Source: an uncultured bacterium | GTDB taxonomy: Bacteria > Actinomycetota > Coriobacteriia > Coriobacteriales > Coriobacteriaceae | Assembly (NCBI GenBank): GCA_905214425.1 | Contig: CAJMLY010000006.1 | Span: 32,582 to 96,581, forward strand | DNA length: 64,000 nucleotides | Direction: 5' to 3' | Shown: piece by piece, positions 1-8,583 of the stretch | How the letters are laid out: each line of letters begins with the position of its first letter | Position numbering within the stretch: the stretch's first letter is position 1 | Program-made: the position numbers and the translations under genes | Notes under the pieces: generated by a model | What the model was told of the DNA's origin: nothing | Seen by the model: only the letters and a program-made list of their open reading frames with translations | Databases searched by the model: none

Positions 1-1022
<1,022 letters not shown>

Positions 1023-1032
1023 GAAGCCTTCC

Positions 1033-1455
1033 TTAACTTTCGTGCATGAGTGCAAAAGACATGTCGGCGCGGCAACAGACCTCACCGTTGACGCTCGCGG
1101 TGCCCGTCGCAAAGCGGAACGGCCCGCGCGCACGCGTGATGGAGCACACCAGATCCACCGTGTCGCCCGGTCGCACCGGACGCTTAAAGCGCACCTTGTC
1201 CAGGCTCGTGTAGAACGGCGTCGCGCCGCGCGCTTCCTCATCGCCCATCAGCAGCACGCAGCAGTTTTGGGCGAGCATCTCACACTGAATCACGCCGGGG
1301 ACCACCGGGTTTCCCGGAAAATGCCCCTGCAAAAAGTACTCGTCACCCGTAATCGTGATCTTGCCGTGGGCCTCGTCGCCCACCAGCTCGGCCTCGTCAA
1401 GCAAAAGCATCGGTTCGCGATGCGGCAACAGTTCTTTAAGCTCTTCTTTGTTCAT
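1033..1455 (-). CDS. fabZ: 3-hydroxyacyl-ACP dehydratase FabZ
   Basis: Dehydrates 3-hydroxyacyl-ACP to trans-2-enoyl-ACP in the elongation cycle. The protein has 140 residues, a normal size for this single hot-dog-fold enzyme. The catalytic pair is visible: His45 in GHFPGNPVVPG and Glu59 in IQCEML. A GTG three codons upstream would also open the frame, but AGGTGA lies 5 bases before the ATG at 1455, so the ATG is preferred; that ribosome site overlaps the accB stop. It sits between accB and accC, as in the fab clusters of many Gram-positives. No isomerase-type FabM/FabA gene is visible, so how unsaturated chains arise cannot be told from this window. Confidence 0.95.
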   Translation of the reverse strand: MNKEELKELLPHREPMLLLDEAELVGDEAHGKITITGDEYFLQGHFPGNPVVPGVIQCEMLAQNCCVLLMGDEEARGATPFYTSLDKVRFKRPVRPGDTVDLVCSITRARGPFRFATGTASVNGEVCCRADMSFALMHES

Positions 1456-1464
1456 GGATATCAC

Positions 1465-1941
1465 CTATCCGATCCTCATGAGGCAACTGCCGAACTCCAC
1501 GAGATCGCCGTCGGCCACGCAGATCTCGAGCACCTCGCCGTCTGCCTCGGCCGTCACCTCGTTGAGAACCTTCATGGCCTCGATGATGCAGAGGGTCTCA
1601 CCGGCCTTGACCTTGGAGCCCACGTGCACAAACGGCTCGTCGCCCGGCGCCGGGGCAGCATAGAAAACGCCGACCATGGGAGCGGTCACCTCGGTGCCCT
1701 TGGGCTCCGGTGCGGTGGCAGGCGCCTGCGCGGCGGGCTCCGGTGCGGCGGCAGGCATGGCGACAGGAGCCACCGCCGGAGCAGTCACGGCACCCGGCAT
1801 AGGCATGGGCACGGCAACCGGCTGTGCGGCGCTCGCGCGCTCGAGTTCGACCGCGGTGCCATCGGGCTCCTCAACGCGTACGCGCGTGAGGCCGCGGTCC
1901 TCCATAACATCGGCTATCTCGGCAAGTCTTTTGGAATCCAT
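1465..1941 (-). CDS. accB: Biotin carboxyl carrier protein of acetyl-CoA carboxylase
   Basis: Carries the biotin that shuttles carboxyl groups between biotin carboxylase and the carboxyltransferase. The 158-residue protein has a short charged N-terminal region (1-35), an Ala/Pro-rich flexible linker (about 36-82) and a C-terminal biotinyl domain. Lys124 in EAMKV is the biotin attachment site. It starts 3 bases after the fabF stop on the same strand. Its modifying enzyme, biotin ligase, is encoded divergently at the head of the same cluster (7322), which fits a coupled function. Confidence 0.96.
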   Translation of the reverse strand: MDSKRLAEIADVMEDRGLTRVRVEEPDGTAVELERASAAQPVAVPMPMPGAVTAPAVAPVAMPAAAPEPAAQAPATAPEPKGTEVTAPMVGVFYAAPAPGDEPFVHVGSKVKAGETLCIIEAMKVLNEVTAEADGEVLEICVADGDLVEFGSCLMRIG

Positions 1942-1944
1942 GCT

Positions 1945-3192
1945 CTAGCTCCTCGTATATCTACGCAGCGCGATGGCGGCGTTGTGCCCGCCAAAGCCTA
2001 GGTTGGTCGAAAGCGCCCAGGTAAGGTCGGCGCGAACTGCGCGATTGGGCGTGTAGTCAAGATCGCAGGCGGGATCGGGCGTGCGGTAGTTAATGGTCGG
2101 CGGCACCACGCCCTGCTCGAGCGCCATGGCGCAGGCCATGACCTCGATGGCGCCCGTGGCACCGATCATGTGGCCGGTCATCGACTTAGTCGACGAGACG
2201 TGCGCGGCGCGCGCCGCGTCCTCGCCGAGCGCACGCTTAATGCCCGCCGTCTCGGACGAATCGTTGAGCTTGGTCGAGGTGCCGTGGGCATTGATGTAGA
2301 GACCCTCGGAAGGCCTGACGTCGCCCTCGGTCACCGCCAGCGATATCGCGCGGGCAATGCCGGCAGCCTCGGGATCAGGGCTCGTGATGTGATAGGCATC
2401 ATCGGTGTTGCCGTAGCCCACGACCTCGGCATAAATGTGCGCACCGCGCGCCTGTGCATGCTCCATGCTCTCGAGTACGAGCACGCAGGCACCCTCGCCC
2501 ATCACAAAGCCGTCGCGGTCTGCATCGAACGGGCGACAAGCCGTCGCGGGATCGGGGTTGGTGGTCAATGCGCGACAGGACGTAAAGCCTGCAACGGCAT
2601 CGGGGATAATTGCGGCCTCGGTGCCGCCCGCGAGGATCGCGTCGGCATAGCCATGCTTGATGGCGCGGAACGCCTCGCCCACCGCATGGGCCGAGGTTGC
2701 GCACGCGGTCACCACGGGCAGGGTCGGGCCCTTTGCCTTGTGGCGGATTGCGATATTGCCCGATGCCATGTTGGGGATCATCATCGCGATCATATAGGGC
2801 GATGCGCGGCGGGGCCCACGTTCGGCAATCGTATGGACGTTGTCGACGAGCGTCGTCATGCCGCCCACGCCCGAACCCACGTAGACGCCCAGGCGCTCGC
2901 GATCGATGGCGCCTTCGACATCAAAGCCCGCATCGTGCATGGCTTCGTCCGAAGCCGCCATCGCAAACTGAACGCAGGGGTCGAGATGCTTGGCGTCACG
3001 CTTGCCAAAGTACTCGTTGCCGTCAAAGCCCTTGACCTCGGCTGCCACCTTGACGGCAAACGCATCGGTATCGAAGTGCGTGATCGGGCCGATGCCGCAC
3101 GTGCCGGCGCACATGGCCGCCCAGGTGGCAAGCGCGGTGTTGCCGAGCGGCGACACGGCACCGATACCGGTGATTGCAACTCTCTGTTCCAT
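1945..3192 (-). CDS. fabF: 3-oxoacyl-ACP synthase II (FabF)
   Basis: Condenses malonyl-ACP with growing acyl-ACP. The 415-residue thiolase-fold protein shows the Cys-His-His triad of the family: Cys164 in VTACATSAHA, a His in NAHGTSTKLND and another in KSMTGHMIGATG. The frame opens upstream, but GAGGAG is 6 bases before the second of two adjacent ATGs, giving MEQRVAITGIG, the typical FabF start; the first ATG at 3195 would be only 3 bases from it. It lies between fabG and accB in one leftward operon. Confidence 0.96.
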   Translation of the reverse strand: MEQRVAITGIGAVSPLGNTALATWAAMCAGTCGIGPITHFDTDAFAVKVAAEVKGFDGNEYFGKRDAKHLDPCVQFAMAASDEAMHDAGFDVEGAIDRERLGVYVGSGVGGMTTLVDNVHTIAERGPRRASPYMIAMMIPNMASGNIAIRHKAKGPTLPVVTACATSAHAVGEAFRAIKHGYADAILAGGTEAAIIPDAVAGFTSCRALTTNPDPATACRPFDADRDGFVMGEGACVLVLESMEHAQARGAHIYAEVVGYGNTDDAYHITSPDPEAAGIARAISLAVTEGDVRPSEGLYINAHGTSTKLNDSSETAGIKRALGEDAARAAHVSSTKSMTGHMIGATGAIEVMACAMALEQGVVPPTINYRTPDPACDLDYTPNRAVRADLTWALSTNLGFGGHNAAIALRRYTRS

Positions 3193-3231
3193 CATGGTCT
3201 CCTCATCCAAGCCGTTCTTCGGCCCTGGTTT

Positions 3232-4005
3232 CTACATCGCCATTCCGCCGTCGACGCGTACGACCTCGCCCGTAATGTAGGCAGCCGCATCGCTCGCCAA
3301 AAAGCGCACCACGCCGGCCACTTCCTCGGGGCGCGCCATGCGCTTTAGGGGAATCTGCTCCTCGCACGCCGCACGCACCTTATCCGATAGCTTTGCCGTC
3401 ATATCGGTCTCGACAAACCCGGGTGCGACCGCGTTCACTCGTACGCCGCGGGGCGCAAGCTCGCGCGCCACCGCCTTGGTCAGGCCGATCACGCCCGCCT
3501 TGGAGGCAGCGTAGTTGGCCTGCCCGGTATTGCCCATCAGGCCCACAACCGAGCTCATGTTGATGACGCAACCGCCGCGCTGGCGCATAAAGGTTTTGGT
3601 GAGTGCGCGCGTCGTGTTAAACGTTCCTTTAAGATTGACATCGAGCACGCGATCGAAGGCGTCATCGCCCATGCGCATGAGCAGGCCATCGCGGGTGATG
3701 CCAGCGTTGTTGACGAGCGCCCAAATGGAGCCAAAGTCGTTGAGGACCGCTTCCACGCACGCGTTGACGGCAGCGGGGTCGGCCACGTCGCATTGATATG
3801 CGCGTGCCGCGGCGCCAGCCGCCTCGCAGGCTTCGCACGTCTCGCGCGCCGCATCGACGCTGCCGACATAGACGACGGCGATATCAAAGCCGTCCTCCGC
3901 CAGACCGACAGCGCAGGCGCGGCCGATACCGCGCGAGCCGCCCGTGACCAGTGCCACGCGACGTGAGTCGTTGCGCTCGAGCGTGCCGTTGTTCAAGTTG
4001 CCCAT
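3232..4005 (-). CDS. fabG: 3-oxoacyl-ACP reductase FabG
   Basis: NADPH-dependent short-chain dehydrogenase that reduces 3-oxoacyl-ACP. The 257-residue protein has the cofactor loop TGGSRGIGRA at residues 21-30, NNAG after the fourth strand, and the catalytic Ser ... YxxxK set in NMSSVVG ... NYAASKAG. The C-terminus DGGMAM is typical of FabG. The first ~14 residues (MGNLNNGTLERNDS) are an extension over most FabG proteins, but AAGGA lies 5 bases before this ATG, which supports it. The neighbours fabD and fabF make the FabG assignment firmer than sequence alone would in this large family. Confidence 0.95.
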   Translation of the reverse strand: MGNLNNGTLERNDSRRVALVTGGSRGIGRACAVGLAEDGFDIAVVYVGSVDAARETCEACEAAGAAARAYQCDVADPAAVNACVEAVLNDFGSIWALVNNAGITRDGLLMRMGDDAFDRVLDVNLKGTFNTTRALTKTFMRQRGGCVINMSSVVGLMGNTGQANYAASKAGVIGLTKAVARELAPRGVRVNAVAPGFVETDMTAKLSDKVRAACEEQIPLKRMARPEEVAGVVRFLASDAAAYITGEVVRVDGGMAM

Positions 4006-4035
4006 GTCATTCCTTTCGGGTTACAGCCCTGTGGA

Positions 4036-4962
4036 CTATGCGAGCTCATCGGCAATAGCTGCGACCTGCTCGGCCGTCTCGCACGAATACACACGAACGT
4101 CGCTCAACGTACGCTTGATCAGGCCGGACAGCGTTTTGCCGGGGCCGACCTCAATAAACGTGTCGATGCCCTGATCCTGCAGAGTATGCAGCGTGTCGAC
4201 CCAGCGCACGGGATGGCTCACCTGGTTGGCCAAGACATCCGATGCTGCTCGCGGGTCCGCCGGATAGGGCGCCGCCGTCATGTTTGCCATGACCGGAATC
4301 AGCAGCGGAGACGGCGCGTGGCCGGCTTGGATATACGTCGCCAGTCCCTCAGTCGCCTCGGCCATATAGGGGCTATGGAATGCACCCGACACCGCGACCT
4401 TCATGGCCCGGCCGCCAGCCTCTTTTACTAGGACGTCGAGCTCCTGCAGCGCCTCGGGCGCTCCGGCAACAACCGTCTGCTGCGGACTGTTGTAGTTGAC
4501 CGGCCAGCAATCCTCGCCGGCCTGTTTTGCCAAGCCCTCGACTTGCGCCGCATCGAGCTTGATGACGGCGCGCATGCCGCCCGGATGGCGCTCGGCAGCC
4601 GCGGCCATCAGCGCCGCGCGCTCGCACACGAGCTCAAAGCCCGCTCGCGTATCGAACGCCCCCGCAAAGGTGAGCGCGGCGACCTCGCCTAGCGAGAATC
4701 CCGCACAGGCGGCAGGTACCACGCCGCGCTCGCGCAGGGCGACGGCGACAGCCAAGTCGTGCACGAACACGCAAGGCTGCGTGTTCTCGGTCTGCGAGAG
4801 CTCCTCCTTGGAGGCGCTCCGGCACTGCTCGCTCGTCCCCGGGCGCACCTCATCGGCAATGGCGAACACCTCGGCGGCCGCCGGCGATGTCTCGATCAAG
4901 TCGACGCCCATCGCGGGGTGCTGGGCACCCTGGCCGGCAAACAAAAACGCTACGCCACCCAT
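4036..4962 (-). CDS. fabD: Malonyl-CoA:ACP transacylase FabD
   Basis: Transfers malonyl from CoA to acyl carrier protein. The 308-residue protein starts MGGVAFLFAGQGAQHPAMG, the family N-terminus. The nucleophile is Ser90 in GFSLGEVAAL, the binding Arg is in CERAALM and the active His is in SGAFHSPYM. A GTG two codons upstream is possible, but the spacing from GAAGGG favours the ATG at 4962. The start lies inside the end of fabK (13-base overlap), so translation is probably coupled. Confidence 0.95.
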   Translation of the reverse strand: MGGVAFLFAGQGAQHPAMGVDLIETSPAAAEVFAIADEVRPGTSEQCRSASKEELSQTENTQPCVFVHDLAVAVALRERGVVPAACAGFSLGEVAALTFAGAFDTRAGFELVCERAALMAAAAERHPGGMRAVIKLDAAQVEGLAKQAGEDCWPVNYNSPQQTVVAGAPEALQELDVLVKEAGGRAMKVAVSGAFHSPYMAEATEGLATYIQAGHAPSPLLIPVMANMTAAPYPADPRAASDVLANQVSHPVRWVDTLHTLQDQGIDTFIEVGPGKTLSGLIKRTLSDVRVYSCETAEQVAAIADELA

Positions 4963-5894
4963 GCGCACGCACCCTTCAGGACGTGCTCGGCGCCATCGAC
5001 CAGGTCGTCAACGATTTCGCGTGCGCTCTGGCGCTCGTTGACCATGCCGGCAATCTGTCCACACAAAAACGAACCCTCTTCGTAGTTGCCGTCCTTGGCG
5101 GCCTTACGCAGCGCACCGGTTCCCATAGCACCGAGCTCCTCGGCACTCGCACCGGAACCCTCGCTCTTGGCATAGGCGTTGGTGAAGGGGCTCTTGAGGG
5201 CGCGCACTGGATGTCCCGTCGAGCGACCGGTCGCACGCGTCGAAGTGTCGTTGGCCTTCAGGACCATCTCTTTGTACTGCTCCGAGACGGTGCACTCGTC
5301 TGCGACCAGAAAGCGCGTACCCACCTGCACGCCGGCGGCGCCCAGCATAAAGGCGGCCGCCACGCCGCGGCCGTCGGCAATACCGCCGGCAGCCACGACG
5401 GGAATGTCGACCGCATCGACGACCTGCGGCACCAGTGCCATCGTCGAGGTCTCGCCAATATGTCCACCCGATTCGGTGCCTTCGGCAACCACGGCGGTGG
5501 CTCCACGACGTGCCATGAGGCGCGCCAGCGCCACCGAGGCAACGACCGGGATGACCTTGATGCCCGCCTCGTTCCACGCCTTCATGTACTTGGCGGGATT
5601 GCCGGCACCCGTCACGACGACCGGCACCCGCTCGTCAATCACAACCTGCGCGACCTCGTCGGCAAACGGGCTCATGAGCATGACGTTGACGCCAAAGGGC
5701 TTATCCGTCCTGGCGCGCAGCTCGTGAATCTGGTCGCGCAGCCAGTTGGCGTCGGCGTTCATGGCCGCGATAATCCCCAAGCCGCCCGCCTCGGACACTG
5801 CGGACGCCAGCGAGGCGTCGGCAATCCAGGCCATACCGCCCTGGAACACGGGCTTTTCGATGCCGAGCAGATCGCAGAGAGGAGTCTTGAGCAT
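4950..5894 (-). CDS. fabK: Enoyl-ACP reductase II (FabK, FMN-dependent)
   Basis: Performs the last reduction of each elongation cycle with FMN and NAD(P)H. The 314-residue TIM-barrel protein starts MLKTPLCDLLGIEKPVFQGG and carries GGLGIIAAMN, VVAEGTESGGHIG and GGIADGRGVAAAF, all characteristic of FabK and its nitronate-monooxygenase relatives; the fab context settles the identity. FabK is structurally unrelated to FabI, and organisms that rely on it are generally triclosan-tolerant (known of the family). No fabI is seen in this window. The ribosome site GGAGAA lies in the last codons of acpP. Confidence 0.94.
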   Translation of the reverse strand: MLKTPLCDLLGIEKPVFQGGMAWIADASLASAVSEAGGLGIIAAMNADANWLRDQIHELRARTDKPFGVNVMLMSPFADEVAQVVIDERVPVVVTGAGNPAKYMKAWNEAGIKVIPVVASVALARLMARRGATAVVAEGTESGGHIGETSTMALVPQVVDAVDIPVVAAGGIADGRGVAAAFMLGAAGVQVGTRFLVADECTVSEQYKEMVLKANDTSTRATGRSTGHPVRALKSPFTNAYAKSEGSGASAEELGAMGTGALRKAAKDGNYEEGSFLCGQIAGMVNERQSAREIVDDLVDGAEHVLKGACAWVA

Positions 5895-5896
5895 CT

Positions 5897-6133
5897 CTAC
5901 TTCTCCAATGCCGCCTCGACCGTATCGGCGAACTCGCCGACCGTCTTGGGGTTCTCCTCGGTATCGAGCTGGATACCAAACTCGTCCTCGACGGCGACGA
6001 GGATCTCGACGGTGCCCAGACTGTCGAGACCAATCTCCTCGAGCGTGGACTCGGGCTTCATCTCGACGTCGTCAAGGCCAGCGGTCTCGCGGATAACGTC
6101 GCAAACGCGCTCGAAGGTCTTCTGATCTGCCAT
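5897..6133 (-). CDS. acpP: Acyl carrier protein
   Basis: The 78-residue acidic four-helix carrier holds acyl chains on 4'-phosphopantetheine. The attachment site is Ser38 in the signature GLDSLGTVEI. Its size and acidity are normal. AAGGAGA lies 6 bases before the ATG. It follows fabH by about 50 bases and ends 2 bases before fabK, so it belongs to the same leftward operon. The short gap to fabH holds GCCCCTAGGGC, too weak to call a terminator. Confidence 0.96.
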   Translation of the reverse strand: MADQKTFERVCDVIRETAGLDDVEMKPESTLEEIGLDSLGTVEILVAVEDEFGIQLDTEENPKTVGEFADTVEAALEK

Positions 6134-6185
6134 GGTAGTTCTCCTTTGTTTGTGCCCTAGGGGCGTTTTTATTTCCTATGTGCGA

Positions 6186-7145
6186 CTACTTCCAACGAAG
6201 CAGATAGCCACCTATATCCAGACCGGCGCCAAATCCAACGAGGGCGATGGTGTCGCCCGTATTCAGTGCGTCGGTGCGTGCCAGCCGGTCAAGCGCAAAG
6301 GGAATGCAGGCGCTCGAAATGTTGCCGGTCTGGCGCAGCGTTCGAACCACGCGCTCGTCTGGCACGCCGAGGCGCTTGACCGCCCGACTCAGGATTCGTT
6401 CGTTAGCCTGATGGAATACAAAATGATCGATGTCTTCGACCGAAATGCCCGCATCGCTCACAAGCTTATGAACCGTGTCGCAGATGGCGTTGACGCCGAA
6501 CTTGAACACGCGGCGGCCATTCATGGAAAGCACACTCTGGCGGTCCGAGGGAACCTTGAATGGCGAGGTGCCATCCAGCCCGGGAACGCGCAACGTCTCG
6601 ACATCGGGTGCGGTCGAAAGCTCAACGGCAAGGGGATTCTCTCCCCCGGCCTCCATGACTGCAGCTCCCGCCCCATCGCCAAAGAGCACGCAGGTGGCGC
6701 GGTCGGTCCAGTCGAGCGCGCGCGTCATCTGCTCGGCAGCAACGACAAGCACATGTTTGGCTCTTCCTCGGGCGATATAGCCCTCGGCGACATCGAGCGC
6801 AAATACGAAGCCGGCGCAGGCCGCCGAGACATCGAAGGCAGGGCACGTCGCGCCAAGTCGCTCAGCAACGGCACACGCCTCGGCGGGAACAAGGTGGTCA
6901 CCCGTCGTCGTCGAGCAGACGATTAGATCCAGCTGGCTCGCGTCGATTCCGGACACCTGGAGTGCCCGCTCGCTCGCCGCTATGGCAAGGGCGTCAAGTG
7001 ACTCGGTGGTGCAGACGTGGCGGCTCTTGATACCGGTGCGGGTAAAAATCCACTCATCCGAGGTATCGAGGAACTCAGACAGCTCGTCATTGGAAACGCT
7101 ACGCTCAGGAAGCGCCGAGCCTGTTCCAAGAATCGTGAAACCCAT
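6186..7145 (-). CDS. fabH: 3-oxoacyl-ACP synthase III (FabH)
   Basis: Initiates fatty-acid synthesis by condensing an acyl-CoA primer with malonyl-ACP. The 319-residue protein shows the catalytic Cys110 in DVSAACAGFVFAL and the His in FVFHQANERIL; the family's third residue, an Asn, is in RQTGNISSACIPFAL. Two adjacent ATGs follow AAAGGAGG; the second (7145) has the better 6-base spacing, giving MGFTILGTGSALPE. It is the first gene of the fab operon and diverges from birA across a 176-base region with paired operator-like repeats. Primer preference (straight or branched) cannot be read from sequence here. Confidence 0.95.
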   Translation of the reverse strand: MGFTILGTGSALPERSVSNDELSEFLDTSDEWIFTRTGIKSRHVCTTESLDALAIAASERALQVSGIDASQLDLIVCSTTTGDHLVPAEACAVAERLGATCPAFDVSAACAGFVFALDVAEGYIARGRAKHVLVVAAEQMTRALDWTDRATCVLFGDGAGAAVMEAGGENPLAVELSTAPDVETLRVPGLDGTSPFKVPSDRQSVLSMNGRRVFKFGVNAICDTVHKLVSDAGISVEDIDHFVFHQANERILSRAVKRLGVPDERVVRTLRQTGNISSACIPFALDRLARTDALNTGDTIALVGFGAGLDIGGYLLRWK

Positions 7146-7162
7146 CATTAGCCTCCTTTGAG

Positions 7163-7228
7163 TTGTTGACGTGTTTACATCGACCAAGAGAGGATAACGC
7201 ATTTCAGTCTTTGTTGACGTGTTAACAT
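7163..7228. promoter_or_regulatory. Paired operator-like repeats between fabH and birA
   Basis: An 18-base sequence, TTGTTGACGTGTTWACAT, occurs twice as a direct repeat (7163-7180 and 7211-7228, 48 bases apart, one mismatch). Each copy contains an imperfect palindrome, TGTTGAC-GT-GTTAACA in the better copy. The position between the divergent fabH and birA starts suggests a shared regulator site. The BirA encoded here has no DNA-binding domain, so it is unlikely to be the repressor; a MarR/FabT- or TetR-like fatty-acid regulator encoded elsewhere is more plausible (inference). TTGACG in each copy could also act as a -35 box. Confidence 0.5.
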
Positions 7229-7321
7229 TAAATTGTCCAAATGCGACAAAGGCTTCACATTGTGTCTATCTCTCGACACCATTGCGTCATTCACTTATTC
7301 AATAAGGAGGTAGCAGCCGCT

Positions 7322-8098
7322 ATGGATGCCCAATTAACGATTGTCGACGTAACCGGATCGACCAACGATGACCTGCTCGAGGCAGGAAAACAGGGTGCGC
7401 CGCACGGCACAGGACTTGCCGCCCGCGCGCAAACGGCAGGACGCGGCCGGCGCGGCCACAAGTGGGATTCAACCGCCGGCAACCTATTGCTTTCGATTGT
7501 CCTGCGTCCATGCGTTAATCCCGCAAAGTACTCTGGTCTTGCCGCCGTCAGCGGCCTAGCGGTGCTCGAAGCACTCGAAAAGCAGGGTCTTGCAAACGAG
7601 ATTCGCCTTAAATGGCCCAACGACCTGGTCGCGCGAGGACGCAAGCTCGGCGGCATTCTGGTCGAGGCCGCACGCGATAACGAAGGCAAACCTTTCGCCG
7701 TCTGCGGCATTGGTGTCAACGTAAACTACACGCCCCAAGAGGTGCCCGATGGCGGCCTGGCGGCAATTGGCCTCTCGGACCTCAACGAGAGCGTTCCCGC
7801 CGTCGACATGCTCCTCGATGAGGTCTATCACGCAGTTATAGACGCTGTAGATACCTGGGCAGAACGCCTCAACGCCATGGAAGAAGACGCCGGACCGCTC
7901 GCGCCCGTCCGCGATGACTATGTCGGTCACCTCAATTGGATCGGGGAGCACGTTATCGCCCGCTCCCCCGCTGGAGACGAGCTGGCACGAGGCATATTTA
8001 GAACGGTCGACGATTGCGGCCGCGCATGCATTGAGACCGAGAGCGGCTTGTGCGTCTTCCACTTCGAAGAAGCATCCTTGCGCCCCCTGAGCGAATAG
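7322..8098 (+). CDS. birA: Biotin-[acetyl-CoA-carboxylase] ligase, monofunctional
   Basis: Activates biotin with ATP and attaches it to the AccB lysine. The 258-residue protein has the biotinoyl-AMP loop GRGRRGHKW (residues 40-48), LKWPNDLV and GGILVEA, followed by a small C-terminal domain. AAGGAGG lies 11 bases before the chosen ATG; an upstream ATG at 7241 would add 27 residues with no family match. There is no N-terminal winged helix, so this is a group I ligase that cannot itself repress transcription (known of the family). It diverges from the fab operon, whose AccB is its substrate. Confidence 0.93.
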   Translation: MDAQLTIVDVTGSTNDDLLEAGKQGAPHGTGLAARAQTAGRGRRGHKWDSTAGNLLLSIVLRPCVNPAKYSGLAAVSGLAVLEALEKQGLANEIRLKWPNDLVARGRKLGGILVEAARDNEGKPFAVCGIGVNVNYTPQEVPDGGLAAIGLSDLNESVPAVDMLLDEVYHAVIDAVDTWAERLNAMEEDAGPLAPVRDDYVGHLNWIGEHVIARSPAGDELARGIFRTVDDCGRACIETESGLCVFHFEEASLRPLSE

Positions 8099-8158
8099 GG
8101 CGCCGCAGCCGTCGGCTCGGCAGACGAATTCGCTATCCCAAAATCTAAACTCAAAACA

Positions 8159-8195
8159 AAAGGGCCCCGCTACCGTAACGGCAGCGGGGCCCTTT
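8159..8195. terminator. Bidirectional terminator between birA and rpsJ
   Basis: A 13-base perfect inverted repeat (AAAGGGCCCCGCT and its complement) encloses an 11-base loop, with A-runs on the left and T-runs on the right. It lies between two convergent genes and can serve both birA and the str operon. Confidence 0.9.
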
Positions 8196-8214
8196 AAGCT
8201 ATGAGCGATATCGC

Positions 8215-8523
8215 TTAAAGCTTGATGTCGATGTCGACGCCAGCGGGGAGGTCGAGACGCATGAGCGAATCAACGGTGCCCGAGGTGGGGTCGAGGATGT
8301 CGATGAGGCGCTTGTGGGTGCGCATCTCGAACTGCTCACGGGAGTCCTTGTTCACGTGCGGCGAGCGGATAACCGTGTACAGGTTGCGCTCGGTGGGCAG
8401 GGGGACAGGACCGGAGACGCGAGCGCCGGTCTTCTGAGCGGTCTCGACGATGAGCTTCGCGGACTGATCGACGACCTCGTGATCATAGCCCTTGAGGCGA
8501 ATGCGGATCTTTTGGGTAGCCAA
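8215..8523 (-). CDS. rpsJ: 30S ribosomal protein S10
   Basis: The 102-residue protein (start MATQKIRIRLKGYD, with RSPHVNKDSREQFEMRTHKR in the middle) is full-length S10, part of the 30S head and, with NusB, of antitermination complexes. The start codon is TTG, 6 bases after GGAGG. S10 usually heads the rpsJ-rplC-rplD operon; here it closes the str operon after fusA, and a terminator plus the convergent birA follow, so the rest of the S10 operon is elsewhere. Confidence 0.96.
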   Translation of the reverse strand: MATQKIRIRLKGYDHEVVDQSAKLIVETAQKTGARVSGPVPLPTERNLYTVIRSPHVNKDSREQFEMRTHKRLIDILDPTSGTVDSLMRLDLPAGVDIDIKL

Positions 8524-8583
8524 CTTAAACCTCCAAAGAGTGCGAGAGATGTTCTCGCGGATTACGTAACAGGGAGCTCGAAC

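Noticed and set aside
6134..6185. Terminator between fabH and acpP
   Set aside because: GCCC-CTA-GGGC is only a 4-base stem without a T-run in the right place.
7241..7321. A longer BirA N-terminus that might hold a DNA-binding domain
   Set aside because: The extra 27 residues are too few for a winged helix and the strong ribosome site lies inside them.
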